From assembly GCA_002900995.3 (NCBI GenBank), contig CM035304.1:5100134-5164133 (forward strand): DNA of 64,000 bases, read 5' to 3'. The notes under the pieces were generated by a model. It was not told the DNA's origin and did no database searches. It saw only the letters and a program-made list of their open reading frames with translations. Within the stretch, counting starts at the first letter, position 1. Each line of letters starts with the position of its first letter. The DNA comes from Ganoderma boninense (lineage: Eukaryota > Basidiomycota > Agaricomycetes > Polyporales > Polyporaceae). Of this stretch, positions 46,311 to 58,955 are shown one piece after another. The translations under genes and the position numbers were made by a program.

Positions 46311-48984
46311 CGTTGTGCTGTTATGTCGTTGGTGTACGTGCGTACAATACCCATTTCCGCCTTCCGTTACACAACGTTACCGGTGGGGTGGGATGAGTTC
46401 CTTTTGCAGGGAAGGCCGCAGCTCACATATTGCCGGACGGCCTTTCCGAACCAAGGCATGTCTTATGGTGCAATCCATTGGTTGGCACTGACCTGGGATT
46501 GCAGATAGGGAACCTCGGGGTTCCGCTCGTCTTCCACGACGTCCCGGCCTGGGCTACCAGGCGCTGCGCTGTAGTTGCCCGACGTCCGCCGCCTTCAATG
46601 TTATGACACATACGCCCTCATCCCCACATCTCTGGGGATTTCCGGAGAAGTGCATCGTTGCCCGTTGAACGGCTCCTGATGATAATTTACGACCCCAAGT
46701 TCCTTACCGCTTGTCCTGATGAATTGGGCGGGACCGGGGACCGTGCTTGCCCCGCCTCATGAGGGTCTATGGGAGCGGGGACAATCCTCTAGGCTCTCCT
46801 CTTCACACGATAAGGTCTTTCCAGGCCTGCTCCATCCTGCCTGCGAGCGGACTGTCGCTGGTGGACTAGGAGCATGTCGTCAAGTCGTTTTTCTGACTTG
46901 GAGACACGTAAGGAGTGCGGGATGCGGACTGGATTAGCGCGTCGGTTGCGAACAGAATCCGTCTGTCATTTTCCATTTGCCATTTCGGCGGCATGGCTAT
47001 TCCCGGACCAAGCTGACCTGGCAGCGACTACTTTCGGTAGACCTGATGCCTTACTATTCGGACGAAATGTTCCTCGAAGGATGCATGCCATGCTCGGACG
47101 AAACCAGTTGGTGATCACACCGCCAAATCAGGTATTTGTGTGTTCAGTCAGGGGGGTTCGCCGTAAAGCTGATCATCGACCTGTAGACACCTCGACGTTC
47201 CGCTCACTCAGCTCCCTTCTTGAAGGTCTGGGCTTCCAGCACGCGTATTGAATTCCGGCATACACGGGTGTTCGCCGAGCAAGGGAGCCAAACGAACGGA
47301 CCAAGGTAAAGAAGATCCCCGGCGGGAACCCACCGGTAGTCGTGGGCATCGCGAGGAGTGTGGCGAGCGGTGCGCTGCATCCAGGCTGTCTCCTTTGCAG
47401 GGTCTCGCAGCTCACAATACGCGCCCCTCCCTCCCCTGCTTCTGAGGAGAAGGGGCTGTTCGCCCAGGAGTTTCAAAAGCTAAGAAAACCGCCCTCTGTG
47501 ACATAACCCATTGTGGAACGTGTTCACATTGCTGCACTGATCCACCAGCATCGCCGCTTAAAGCTTCAACGGTTCAATCGCCGACACGAGGCCTAATAGG
47601 CCTTGCGAAGCACCCCTCTCTCAACTAACCGCCGGTGCATATAAAGGGTGTACGCACGTTACCCTGACTTCTCAGAGTGGGTATGGTGGAAAACCGTGTT
47701 CCGTGCGTCCGCATCCACAGGTGTGTTATTGATCGTATTAAGCAACGACGCGCGTGAGTGGATGTGCGTATGCAGTCGCCGACATCGCTTGGGCGCTAGC
47801 GGCCATCAAAGTGAAGTACCATTTACATTCGCTGCTACTGGTGACGATGGGGAGAACAATCATGGCTTCAAGTCCTTGGGCCATCCTCCCGGACCTCCCA
47901 GTTCTAGACTGTTCACCTTACAAACTCACGGCATTCCCCGCAGGCTCTTAGAAACAGTAATTACTAGATGAACGTGCCCCGGTGACTAACAGCAGCTACC
48001 CTGCCTTCTGTGCAAACCCCGCGCCTGGGGTCAAAGAGGCTATGTTCCGAGAGGCATCGGATGCCTATAGAAATCTTCAAGGATCAAGTGTTCGGCCCCC
48101 CTGATCCCGAGCATCGACGTAGAGGAAGAAGCCTCCCATATGCGTCGCACAACCGCGCACTGAACAATGTGCGTCCAGCAATTGCAATTTGACGAGCGTA
48201 GCTCCCTCGTGGAAGGCGAGAGCACCAAGACGTCGACGCCAGGAGAATTCGCAGGCGGAGCGGCGCTCTCATGTGCGAACGCCACGTTACACCACGAGCG
48301 TCGTAGAGAAACGAAGGCCTTCAGAATCGGTAAGCAAGCAGACGTCGGGCGACTATAAGATGTTGACAAGGCATATCATACCCGCTCGTCCTGACCCCTG
48401 ATATGCAAACAGTCGAAATCGGGACGGGCAGGGCTAGTTCGTAAGAAATACAGGTGGGCGTGGCACCAAATCCGTCTAAGGACTGGTTCTATCTAAGGAG
48501 CGTCAGAATCTGGATGGGGAGGATGGAAGGTGGACAACATAGCAAGGGGCAAATGCAAAATGGGATCAAGCACGGGAATGCGGGTATAAGTTATGTCAGA
48601 AGTGTCGAAAGCGAATGGAGGATGCGGGGACAACAGACACTCGGAGAAATGATCATACAAGAATGAGACAATCTGGGGGAAACAACCACGTCTCCAGGTC
48701 CCACTAATGATGGGGGAGGGGCCCCGCAGGGCCGGACGTGCGCAAGGCACATCACAGCGCTCGTTGTCTGGAGGACTTCAACGCCAGGGCAGCCCGAAAC
48801 AATTTTAACTGGACTAAGTATCGACAGACCCATGCTGCCGTCTGCGGAAGCGGAAACTCGTGAGAACGTGCGCCCGGAGCCCGCTCGACGTGGAGCGATA
48901 TCAGCGATGCTCACCGTGTGGAACAGCCGCGAGGCTAAGTAGAGAGGACATGTAAGTACAGTAATGTCGTCACGACACCTGCCA
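46311..48984. other. Gene-poor region
   Basis: About 2.7 kb with no gene that can be supported. A TATAAA at 47640-47645 is followed by short open frames on the plus strand (one includes ADIAWALAAIKVKYHLH, 47754-47951), which could be a relic or a small uncalled gene. No repeats recognised. Confidence 0.35.
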
Positions 48985-49777
48985 TCACGCCCTCAGGCCG
49001 TGGTTAGATAACCGATCACGGGCACCCTGCCCTCGGCTTGAGGCCGGAAACGGTGACGTCGAGTCTAAGTCCGAGTGCCCGTCCTGCTGCGGAGCCGGGC
49101 TCGGAGCTTCGGACGTCACGTCGATAGCGAACAGAGCAACGCCCGCGGCGAGGGCGAGCACGATTGGCGCGGCGGACATCGCCAAGGAGGACGGCTGCCA
49201 TGCGACGGAGAGTGAGCTTGTGTATGTAACATGCTTCGCATGCCAAGGCCGATCGTCTACTTACCGAGTGTCTGTTCCACCGAGCGCGGCCGTGCGTGTA
49301 TGGACGCAGCTGCGAGGGCCCGTCGAAGAGGATGGGTGTGGGAAGGGGGACTGGGGGGCTCCGGGCACCGGAGGAGACGTTCCATCGGGGCCCTGCGTTG
49401 CTGAATCCGCGGAAAGAGACAAAGTGTATGTTGCGGGGGCGGGCGGGCCCGTCGAGGACGACTGGCTCGGGGAGTGGCTTCATGGTGTGTTGGTGGCGCG
49501 CGACTTGTGTGGGTGGGCGTGCGTGACGAACTGTTGAGGATGCCGCGGCGTTAGAGACGAGGAGCCTGCTCGACTCTCCAAGCCGATTGGGTGCGTCGAA
49601 AATGTCGAGGATGTTAAGGTCGAACGAAGGGGAGTTGGGTGCTTCGATAGGGTACGCGGCGACGGAGGACATCCGACGAGAGGACGACCTCGAGGACGGT
49701 GCACGGGTGGAGGTGCGTAGGGCAGAGGTGGCGGCACGGACGGTGGGGAGAGAAGAGCCTCGCAATGGTTGGAACAT
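48985..49777 (-). CDS. Small single-pass protein with probable mitochondrial presequence, unknown function
   Basis: Two exons (49777-49265, 49194-48985) give 240 residues; the intron is gtaagt to ggcag and the joined frame reads RWNRHS-PSSLAMSAAPIVL. The N-terminus MFQPLRGSSLPTVRAATSAL, followed by Arg/Ser-rich sequence without acids, is typical of a mitochondrial targeting signal. Two related segments follow (PVVLDGPARPRNIHFVSFRG and PILFDGPSQLRPYTHGR), each leading to an RWN motif (GPRWNVSS and ARWNRHS). A single hydrophobic helix near the C-terminus (APIVLALAAGVALFAIDV) would place it in a membrane. No known domain recognised. It is isolated in a gene-poor stretch. Confidence 0.65.
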
Positions 49778-52700
49778 CGTATCGTCGTATTATTAGAGGG
49801 CGTGTGGTTGGACCAGGATAAGAGGGGGCGGGGGAGGGCGCAGCCTTGGGAGACCGGGGACCTGCATAGCGGCAGAGCGATTGTTATATGCAACAGAGAT
49901 ATACACACGTTTTCCAGGGGTATGCAGAAAGTCTCAGGCTTGAACGACAGATCTCATTTGGCAATGCAGGGCGCCAACGGGCCGGATTTCATGCGGCGTT
50001 ACGACAGCAGAGTAAATGATTGCATGGGGTAAGGCGCCCAATTAGGCGATCGCCAAGCGGGGAATGCCACGCCTCTCGACGCGGTTCTCGTTGCGACGCT
50101 TCGGAATTCCAGCGCAAACGCTCGGCCGCGCAGCATCGGGGTGAGAGCATCGCGCTCGCGCCGCTCGACGCAATATGCTTATCTGCCGCAATGCAAGCGA
50201 TGATTGAGGTGAACTCTGGGCATCGAGCAAGCGAGGATGTACCACTCACCGCCATTCCAGCTACACCCGCTTAAACGCCACCGTGCTCGACAGAAGAGCT
50301 CCACAAGGGCCCAAGAGCGCACGCATGGCATCCTGAGTTGTCGACGATGACCAAACATGGGCGGTCGAAGTTTCGGTAGCCAGCCACGCCGCCGGCTGGC
50401 TGTCCATGTCGCATTGAAAACTACTGAACGAGTGCATCCGGAAGGTCTTGGTATCGTTCGCCGCGCCACGGGGCCGACATAGACCTCGAAGAATGTTGCA
50501 TGGCTGTTCGCAGGCTGCTTGCGCCGGACTTGGCACCGTGCCCTACGAATTGGGATGTTGGTGCCCTAGCTCTGGGTCGGGGTCGAGGGTCGGAGGTCGG
50601 AGGTCGGAGGTAGGCGGTTTGTCAAAAGGGCATCACGATAGAACCTGGTAAACGAGCGCTAAGTAACCGAGGAACCTAGAAAGCAGAACTGCGTCCATTG
50701 CTTACAGAACGCGAAGGTTTATTTCCAGGGTCCATCGTCTGGGCCCTGCAGAGGGGCGATCTGGAGTAATCGCTTCCGGCAGGGCAGGACGTGGATCGCA
50801 ACATCGATGCGACGAAAGGAACCCGGAGTCAGCGGGCTCTCGACGAATCGCCGGCTGTAGCGAGGGGTCAAAATTAGATATTACTTGGCGCACGCCTGAA
50901 GAACTCCTCGGTGCAGTATTTGGAATATTGTTACCTTGTCCTTGATGATCTTGATCGTCAACTACGGCTCCGCCAGTTCGACACGACATCTCGCCGCCTG
51001 GAATCGGCTTCATCGCGGATGAATCCTGTGTGCTCTCCTGGTGAACTCCAGGTCGAGAATGGCGCTTTGAGTCGTCCTCATGCCGTCGAGAGGCCTAGGC
51101 GCAACGCGTGAAAGGTGGCTCTGAGCGTCGGCGTCATGATCAACTCACCGTCGCACCAGAAGGTGTAAATCATCTTGAGTCTTGTTTGCCAAACTTGTGA
51201 GCGCGAAGAGCCATCTCAGGCATCTCCGCTCCCTTAGCAGACGAGCGGCCCGATGAGTAAGGAAGGCTGGGCGTGAAATTTGGGGGGACTTTGCCTGGCC
51301 GGCGTCGCGAGATGGCTGAGGTTGAGAACAGCAACGCCGCAGGTCAAGGACGTCAGGTGCCGAATAAGCGACAGGACCATATGGGGAGATCGTTTGGCAA
51401 ACCTTCTGGGATCCGGGGTAGACGGCGTTTCCAGCACTTCGGGCAAGACTGGCCTGTTGGTGTTGCGGAAGGCAAGCCGCGGCTTCTGCATTTATTCGTC
51501 ATTTGACCGGGCGCAGGCGCGCAAGTCTACCGCGGTCTCTGCTATTTCGGTAGCCTCTCTGTCGTTTCGTGGATCGTCGACGTCAGTCTAGGTTAGTGGT
51601 CAAGCGGACACCACAAGTCATCGCTAAGGCCCACGATGTTCACGGGCACATCGAGATTATATTCTAGGGCTGACATGTTCTAGGGCTGACATGTCGTGCG
51701 CTCTCGTGCGTTCTCGTGGCAAGAATGTGGGGTACCGATGCCAGCACTGCCCGGGAGCTTGGGAAAGAACTCGCATCAAACGTCACATTGTGGGCGTCAA
51801 GTTGGAATTCCTAAAAACTTACATTAGGTCAAACCATCAGGTCCGACATGACGAATAGCGCTGACCCTTGTATGGCTCCCGGTTTCGCCACATGACGGTC
51901 GCGTAAAGCTGTGGGGACAACGTGCGTGAGTATGGCAAGTAATCACGCCATGAAGGGAGCGTACGGGCCTCTCCAAAGGGACTGATGTGATTAGACATCA
52001 TATGTCAGGGGAAGACGTGGGGTAGAATAGAGTAGGGCCGCTGGAGGGACCGCTGGAAGAGAGCAGCGACCCTACTTGGTAGATCATGGGTCCTAAGCTC
52101 CACCCAAAACGACGCCGACCGTGATCCTAAATTGACACCGCACGGTCCAGAGCTGCTCCTTGACCGGGGGAAGAGGCTTCATGGGCAGCAGATGAGCATC
52201 CGCCGGCCGAATGTTTCAAACTGGAAGAACTTTGGTTCTCGTATGAGCGTCCTCCCATCCGGCCATTTGTCCTGTGACTTGCAATTGCACATTGAACGTA
52301 GATCACAGGACTATCATCCGAACGAGCGACAGGGATGTTGGAGGGCCAAAGATCAGAACGACTATGTTCGACGATGGCACGCTCGGCAGACCTGGTCGAG
52401 CCTTCAGCACATCCTCATGACACGGTGAATGGTATACGGACCTACTCAGTACATTTCCATCCGACCGAAACGACCACTGCCTCACCGCATGGTCATATTT
52501 ATGCACCAAAGGGGCCTGGGTTCGAGACCCCGGACCACGCTGGGGAAGGCTCCGCAAATTCATGCTCAGCAAGGCAACCCGTCGTCGTGCGATCCTCTGG
52601 GCATGGGAGAAGCGGTGGTCTAAGTTAATATCCGAGCGCAGCCAAGCGGCATGTCGTGGCGCTGCTCATGAAAGTCTGAACATTTTCATTGCGCGGATTC

Positions 52701-53661
52701 GGATGCCGAGGAGCCCACGTTGTCTTCCCAACGATCCCAGCGGGCAGGTTACCGTAATGATGGACCTATGCATGAATGCTGGTTTTCAGCGGGGAAATTG
52801 ATTCCATGCAACAAACACTGACCGATGAGTCTTACGTGCTACTACGTAGATCAAGAAAATGCGGGATGATCGAGGTTCGCGGCAGCTTCGTGGCACTCCT
52901 CGTGGGCAGGACCCCGGGACTGAGGTGGGCACCGTCAGGACCAACGATACCGCATTGTATATGGGCGCCAGCGTACCGCCTCCAACTCTTCTCCACTTCA
53001 CTCCCCTCCTTCCCTCGTCTCCCCTTCCCAATGTAAAAGTGTTTTCTCCTTCATCTCGCAGGTTCTGTACCTGCATCACTCAAGTATAGCCCCGAATTCG
53101 CAGTCGTATCCACCTCCGAGGTCGTGCGATACAGTTCCTGCTAGCCCAATATAGCAACGGCGTCGATTGGACCAACACATCTTCTCCCCCGAGCCCTCTC
53201 CGACATCCATCTTATCCGCTAACATCTCCTCAGGCCTTCGTCGACGTCGACACCCTTGAAGCCGGCCGTGGAACTCTCTGTGGCCGATAGAACGCCACAC
53301 CATTCGACGATGTAGTGTCTTCTCTCCATTTGGGAAAGGCCAGCACCTAGGGCCCTTCGCCGAGGGCACGAGGCTTCATCAAACTGCCTCGTTCCGCTCC
53401 GGCTTTACTCCCGCACCCTCGAATCGCCCGGTTCGTACCCAGGCCTCATTGTATGCGCATGTCCGGTCTCGCGTCAGCCCACCATTGCGGAGGCACGTTC
53501 TCGGCGACTGGTAGGTCCCTCAAATACCTCAGCTATCGTCTTCGATGGGAGCGATTCGTTCCGCCGTCTCGCATCACCCCCAATCTTCCTCTCCCTTCAC
53601 TTGCTTGACTTTTTCACATCCTACCCTTCTGCTTTTTTCGTTTTTATCCGTTGTTGCGACG
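49778..53661. other. Gene-poor region with short tandem repeats
   Basis: About 3.9 kb with no supportable gene. It contains three tandem ggtcggag units near 50588-50611 and a duplicated 16-mer ttctagggctgacatg at 51662-51693. The last 700 bp is pyrimidine-rich on the plus strand and is probably the promoter and leader of the downstream DUF7587 gene. Confidence 0.4.
51662..51693. repeat. Perfect tandem duplication of a 16-mer
   Basis: ttctagggctgacatg occurs twice back to back, followed by the related pair cgctctcgtgcgttctcg. Probably replication slippage; no function inferred. Confidence 0.8.
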
Positions 53662-55365
53662 ATGGGTGCCGGTGACTCTGACATTCCACAATCCAGCCCC
53701 GCCGAGGCCTCCGCGCAAGATCGCAATGCCTTGCCTCAGTACGGATTTGGTCCCGATGTCGGCTTCGAGCAGCTCATCGACAGCAATCCCTTCCTCTTCC
53801 GAGTCCACACTCCGAAGGAACCATCACCCTTCTACGACAAGACCGAGCCGTACTTCGTCGGCCAGGCGTTCGCCGACAACGTCGGTGCTTCGGCTTTCCG
53901 TGCGTCCACCTTATCGCCTTATCGAGCCCCATCGACCTACACCTACGCCGATGTGTCAAAGCACATGGATTGGACGACAAGGACTTCGTCGCCGTATGTC
54001 TCCACGTCTTTCAGCTTCGCATGGGCGGTCTGGGAGGCGACGAGGCGGTATCACCATGGCATGAAGCATGGTATTGAGATAGCAATCATCGACGCGAAGG
54101 CGTTGTCGGGTAAGGTTGTCACCGCAGTCGAGCTGTTGCGTCAGGGCACACCGCAGGAGTACGTACCTTCCTGACCGATCATGCATATTCATGCTCAACG
54201 GCTAATGCGATAACATAGCCGCCACCAGGATCACTGGAAATGGTACCGATACGCGCTTGAGGCGCAGGATGTTCTCATCTGGGGCTACGTACCCGGGACC
54301 GCCGTGCTCGCATCGATACCGCTCACGCACATCCTCTCAAAGCTCCCATCCTACTTCCTGAACCCTGATCCATCTATTCTCCACGACACGCCCATCAGCC
54401 GTGTGGGCTGGGATTATGAGCGCAAAAAGTACACGTACCGCGCGTTCTGCCAGGACATGTCCGAGCGCTTCCTCCGCATGCCCGCCGACCGTCGTCTGCG
54501 AGACACCACAGCTGGCGCCGTGCGCCTCGCCATCGCCTTCCTCCGCCCGTGGTTCCACCGGCTCGCGACGGAGGACTGCACGACCGCCATCGCCGTCGCG
54601 TGCGAGCTCGCGGAGACGATCGCGCGCTGGCCGGGGCTGTGGTGGGTGCGCGAGCATCCCGAAGTGCAGGACCTGATCCGGTGCCTCGTGCACGTCGTCG
54701 GTGAGGAGGCGCGCGAGGCGCGCCGCACGCAGGTCCTCGCGGACGCGACCCGCATGCAGGACCTCGTAGGCGGGCTCGAACATCTCGCGCGCACTTTCCA
54801 CACGCGCGAGGCGCGCTTCAGCTCGAACCGCTCGTCGTTCACGCTCCCCTCGAGCTCCGCGACGGCGTCTGTCGTGGACGAGGACGAGACCAAGGTCGAT
54901 CGGGACCTCGCGTCTTTCATTCTCAAGCCGATTGCGGCCGAGGAAACCCCGGAGAAGCGCTTGGAGAGTGTCCGGCCGCCCGTCTTCTCCCCTCCCGTTC
55001 CATCCACCAGCTCTAAACCAGCGCTCGAGCCCCTCAGCGGCAGCATGTCGAACGCTGGCATCGCGCTCGATCCCCCTGCGAAGCCCCATGTTGACAAGGG
55101 CAAGGAGAACGCTGAGCGCGGCTTCGTCAACCGCGGCACCTCACCCATCGCGGACGTGGCCCGCAGGCTGTTCGACTCCTCGTTCAGGGCGGCAACGCAA
55201 GCAAGCGCGAACGCGAGCGCCGCCTCTACGTCGCCGTCGGAGGGCTCGCTGGACTTCTACGCGCGCACGGCGTCGGCGCTGCTCACAGGCTTCTTCCTGG
55301 GCACGTTCATCACCCTGTGCGTGCTCTCGCCCCACCGGAGGGAGATTGCGAACCACTTCACCTGA
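53662..55365 (+). CDS. DUF7587-domain protein with C-terminal membrane anchor
   Basis: Two exons (53662-54158, 54219-55365) give 547 residues. Residues 40-230 match the fungal DUF7587 pattern: NPFLFRVHTPKEPSPFYDK, STYTYADVSKHMDWTTRT, SPYVSTSFSFAWAVWEATRR, IEIAIIDAKAL, VELLRQGTPQ, HWKWYRYALEAQDVLIWG and PLTHILSKLPSYFL. The intron lies between TPQ and RHQDHW, with a split Asp codon. The YVSTSFSFAWA arrangement recalls ADP-ribosyl-transferase-like or toxin-like folds but no activity is established. After a helical middle and a disordered linker, the end (ALLTGFFLGTFITLCVLS followed by PHRREIANHFT) forms a single membrane helix with a short basic tail. The start at 53662 is preferred to an upstream in-frame ATG (53545) lying in leader-like pyrimidine-rich sequence. 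Confidence 0.8.
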
Positions 55366-56890
55366 GCGCTGGCCGGTCCTGTGCGTCGTGCTCTTCCCCA
55401 TCCCCGGCGTTACATCACACTGTTCTCCAAATTCTCTTCATTCGCGCGTCCCGTTCCCTGCTTCGTTTCCTTTAGACTCCGAGACACACCACCTTACCCT
55501 CTTCTCGCTGGAATTTCCTTCCGCTTTCGAGGCTCGTTCTCACGTTTCGACGAGCCCCCGCACCTCCATCGTCATTTTATTTAGCTTTAACCTTTCCGAA
55601 CGGTGCTGGGCGTCCGTCACTGCGGTATGTTTCCGTTTCGGCCCCTTCCTCCGAACCTCACAGCGCCAGAATCGCGGGGGACATAGAGAGGGCGGTAAAT
55701 TATTAACTTCGCCTTCCTACAGGAATTGCTTGTCCTTGTTGTTTGTTGTACGAACCGTTGTAGCATTACTGTTTTCTATCCCCCGGATCCGCCGTGTACT
55801 TGTACGTGTATGTAGTTGTACCACTACCTCAGGCTCCACACACCACATGCCCTATGCTATATGCCACCGATATGATGCTTCTCTACACATACTTTTGGTC
55901 GTGAGTCTCGATGGAGAATACGAAGCACTTGGCTATGCGATTGTGTGTAGCGTATAAGTAAGCCATGTGCACGGGGCACGATGAAGTATGGACGCTCGGC
56001 ACTGGTGGCAAGCGGTCGTGATTGGCGGATCTGCGACCAACTGCGTACCGTCACTGGCACAGCGCACAGTACTCCCCTTCACGTTCACAGCTTTGTATAA
56101 GTGGGCTCCAGATGAAGTTCCGTCCGTAGGACCTGGTCCTCATTTCAACAGAAATAATCAACGCGGTGGCGAAAATCATCAGGGTTGAAAACACAGCCAC
56201 CCAGCTGCGCAGGTTCCACGTGTGTTGTCCAAATGCGTCGACAGCTACGTACCACTCTCAAGCCCTATTTTTGAACTTCTTAGGCGAAGCACTCAGCATC
56301 TCATTTCCTACCCGGTCGCTCTGGGTTCTGTGCAGTAATCCTACATGACCGTCAAAGTTCCAAGGTACATAAGTAAGTAGTAGAAGGATGGCCTCCAACT
56401 GGACGCAGCATTAGATGCTGTGCCCGCAGTAGCACTACACTTCCGAGCTGCATCACTATCAGGTCCCGTCGAAGCGATGCGGCGATATTCAGCCCGCCAA
56501 CGACTTGAAGCAGTGCTCGTCTGCGCCCGTCACAGGGCCGCGGAGCAAAGCGAAGGTGAGTGAACGGCTTGTGTGGCTCCCTCACCGTCGGGTTGCTCGA
56601 TGGTCATGATGAAATTTCAGACGCGGCCTAACCTCCGACTGCGGCAAGGCTCGCCTCCACGGAGGCTCTGCAATGTCGTCGGGTCACACATCCGGCCCAC
56701 CGGGCGAAGGGCTATTATATATGCGTCATCCGCACATCATCCCGGTGCGCTGCCCATCTCTCGTCTTCTAAGTTTCTCTTCCAGCGGCATTCACCTTGTT
56801 CACTTTTTCAGCACTCACCTTGTTTCTCCTTTGAAAGCTTTGAAGCAGCCTGAAGCACCCCCGTCCCAGACGCTCGTCGGTCGAAGCACC
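55366..56890. other. Intergenic region upstream of the second hydrolase gene
   Basis: About 1.5 kb: 3' untranslated sequence of the DUF7587 gene on the left and the hydrolase promoter on the right. No further gene recognised. Confidence 0.35.
56716..56722 (+). promoter_or_regulatory. TATA box of the second tripeptidyl-aminopeptidase-like gene
   Basis: TATATAT in gggctattatatatgcgtc, 169 bp before the start codon at 56891. This matches the position and sequence of the site upstream of copy 1. Confidence 0.55.
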
Positions 56891-58955
56891 ATGCATGCGT
56901 CAATGTGGAAGCATAACCTCGGAACCCTCATCGCTGGCGGCGCCCTCGCGTTTTCCACCTCATCGCTCTCTGTTGACTCCTCCCAGGGCAAGATTGGAGA
57001 CCTCGTTTTGAGCAGTTGCACCGGTAACGACACTATCCCCGGAGCCGAGTGTGGATATGCCGTGTAAGTGTTTCAAGCGCATGAGCCCGGCGTGAGCATG
57101 TGTTTACACCAGGAGCTCAGAGTGCCGCTGGACTACACTAACACCAGCGCCGGCGTGGCCAAGATCGCGCTTGGGAGGTATAACGCCACAGCCTCGCCCC
57201 GCAAGGGTATCGTGTTTGTCAACCCCGGGGGTCCAGGCGGCGCAGGCGTTATGCTGGCTACACAAGTTGGCCAGCAGGTCCAAAAGCTTGTGAGTCTCGA
57301 TCGAAGCGATGCACTTTCATGTCTCATGCCATGCATGCCGTTACAGGTTGGCGAAGAGTGGGACATAATCGGCTTCGACCCCCGCGGTATTGGCTTGTCT
57401 GAGTGCGTTACCCCTTTTGGCTTGTAGAATATTCACGGCTCACCAGTGGTGTTGTGGTAGGCCGCAGACCAAATGTTTCACCGGGAACGGCTCTCGGGAG
57501 GCGTTCATCGCGAACACCGTCCTCGACCGCGGCTACGACGTCTCCCCAAACTTAACGGACCCAAACAACCGCTTCCACCTCATCGAGACCCAGCGGGACG
57601 CGAACACACTCTACCAGGCGCAGTTCCAGATCTGCAACCAGACAATGGGCGAGACGATCAGGTATGCGGGTACAACGTCCGTCGTGCGCGACATCGACTA
57701 CATCAACACCCTGCTCGCGGGCAACGGTTCGCTCATCAACTTCTATGGGCTCTCATACGGCACCGTCATGGGCCAATATCTCGTCAACCTCTTCCCCGAT
57801 CGTGTGGGCCGCGTCGTGATCGACGGCGTGGTCGATGCGGACGCGTGGGCGAACGAGCCGCCGTACAAGCAACTTCCAAGCTGGCTCAACTCGACGGACG
57901 CGGTCTACAAGATTTTCTTCGAGGACTGTGCGAAGGCCGGCCCTTCGGCGTGCGCACTCGCGACGAAGGAGAACGAGGACCCCGACACGATCATGGACCG
58001 CGTCGAGGACTTTGTCAATGGTCTCTACACCGAGCCGCTCGCCGTCCCCAACGCGGCGCTCCCGGGTATCCTCACCAGTGGGCGTGCCCGACTCTTCATC
58101 CTTGGGGGCCTCGAGTTTCCGGAGACGTGGCCCACGATCGCGGCGGGGCTTGCCGCGGCGATGGCGGGGGACGCCTCAGCGATGCTGGACACGGTGAACA
58201 CGAAGGACCTGGTCGACCTCGAGCGCTCGGCGGTGTCGTGCAATGACCAGAAGCCATTCGCCGCGCCATCGGCAGAGACGATCGTCGACGCGGGCCTGAA
58301 GGCATTGGAATGCGTGTCGCGCTTCTTCTTCTCCGTCATCGTCTCGGAGCCCGACTCGGGGTGCCAGTTCTGGCCCGTCACGCCCCCTGAGAGGTACCTG
58401 GGCCCGTGGAACAAGACGCTGAACAACCCCATCCTGATCATCTCGAACACGGTAGGTCCTTTTTTCTTTTCCATGAGATGCGTAATCTCATGCAAGGCTT
58501 ATGACTTCGTACACAGGATGACCCCGTCACACCCCTCGCGAACGGCGAGCTGGTCAACTCGTACTTCCCCAATTCGTCCGCTCTCCTGGTCCAGAACGGC
58601 CCCGGAGTAAGTCTTATATTTCATGCTCGGATAACCATGCGCTCAACGGACACTCACGCGGACCTCTGCACTTCGCCACCGTTAGCACACGTCCACCGCA
58701 CTCGTCTCATATTGCACGATCGGGTACTCGCGTGCGTACTTCGCCAACGGGACGCTCCCTGCCGCGGGTACCGTCTGCGAAATCGACGAGAGCGCTTTCC
58801 CCGCTGCCTCCAACTCCACCTCGTCGAATTCGACCGCAACGGGCGCCGTGGCAGCCGTCGCTGACTCGCATAGCCTCATATCTTTGGGTGGCAGCCGGAG
58901 GCTCTCGGACTTCATCCACCATGGCATCAACGCGAAGGCGGGTGGTCGCTCGTGA
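56891..58955 (+). CDS. Secreted alpha/beta hydrolase of the tripeptidyl aminopeptidase (TAP, peptidase S33) type, copy 2
   Basis: Six exons (56891-57063, 57121-57289, 57347-57402, 57461-58451, 58517-58606, 58686-58955) give 582 residues. The first five exons have exactly the lengths of those in copy 1 (173, 169, 56, 991 and 90 nt). A signal-like N-terminus (LIAGGALAFSTSSLSV) precedes a complete core: NPGGPGGAG, DIIGFDPRGIG, GLSYG with the nucleophile Ser, the acid in DDPVTP, the His in GHTSTAL. The last exon differs by an inserted Ser/Thr/Ala-rich stretch (about 20 residues after ESAFPAAS) before SLGGSRRLSDF and by a different C-terminal end (KAGGRS). Most of the long central exon is nearly identical in protein sequence to copy 1. 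Presumably secreted and involved in extracellular peptide breakdown, by family analogy. Confidence 0.9.

Noticed and set aside
52500..52545. GGGTTCGAGACCCC, resembling a tRNA T-arm
   Set aside because: The local stem exists, but no D-arm, anticodon arm or acceptor stem can be placed around it.
53545..53661. Upstream in-frame start for the DUF7587 gene
   Set aside because: The extra residues come from pyrimidine-rich leader sequence and look like untranslated DNA; the start at 53662 has a better context.
54337..55148. Two minus-strand open frames of about 245-250 residues opposite the DUF7587 gene
   Set aside because: Both are low-complexity antisense shadows of exon 2; no conserved motif.
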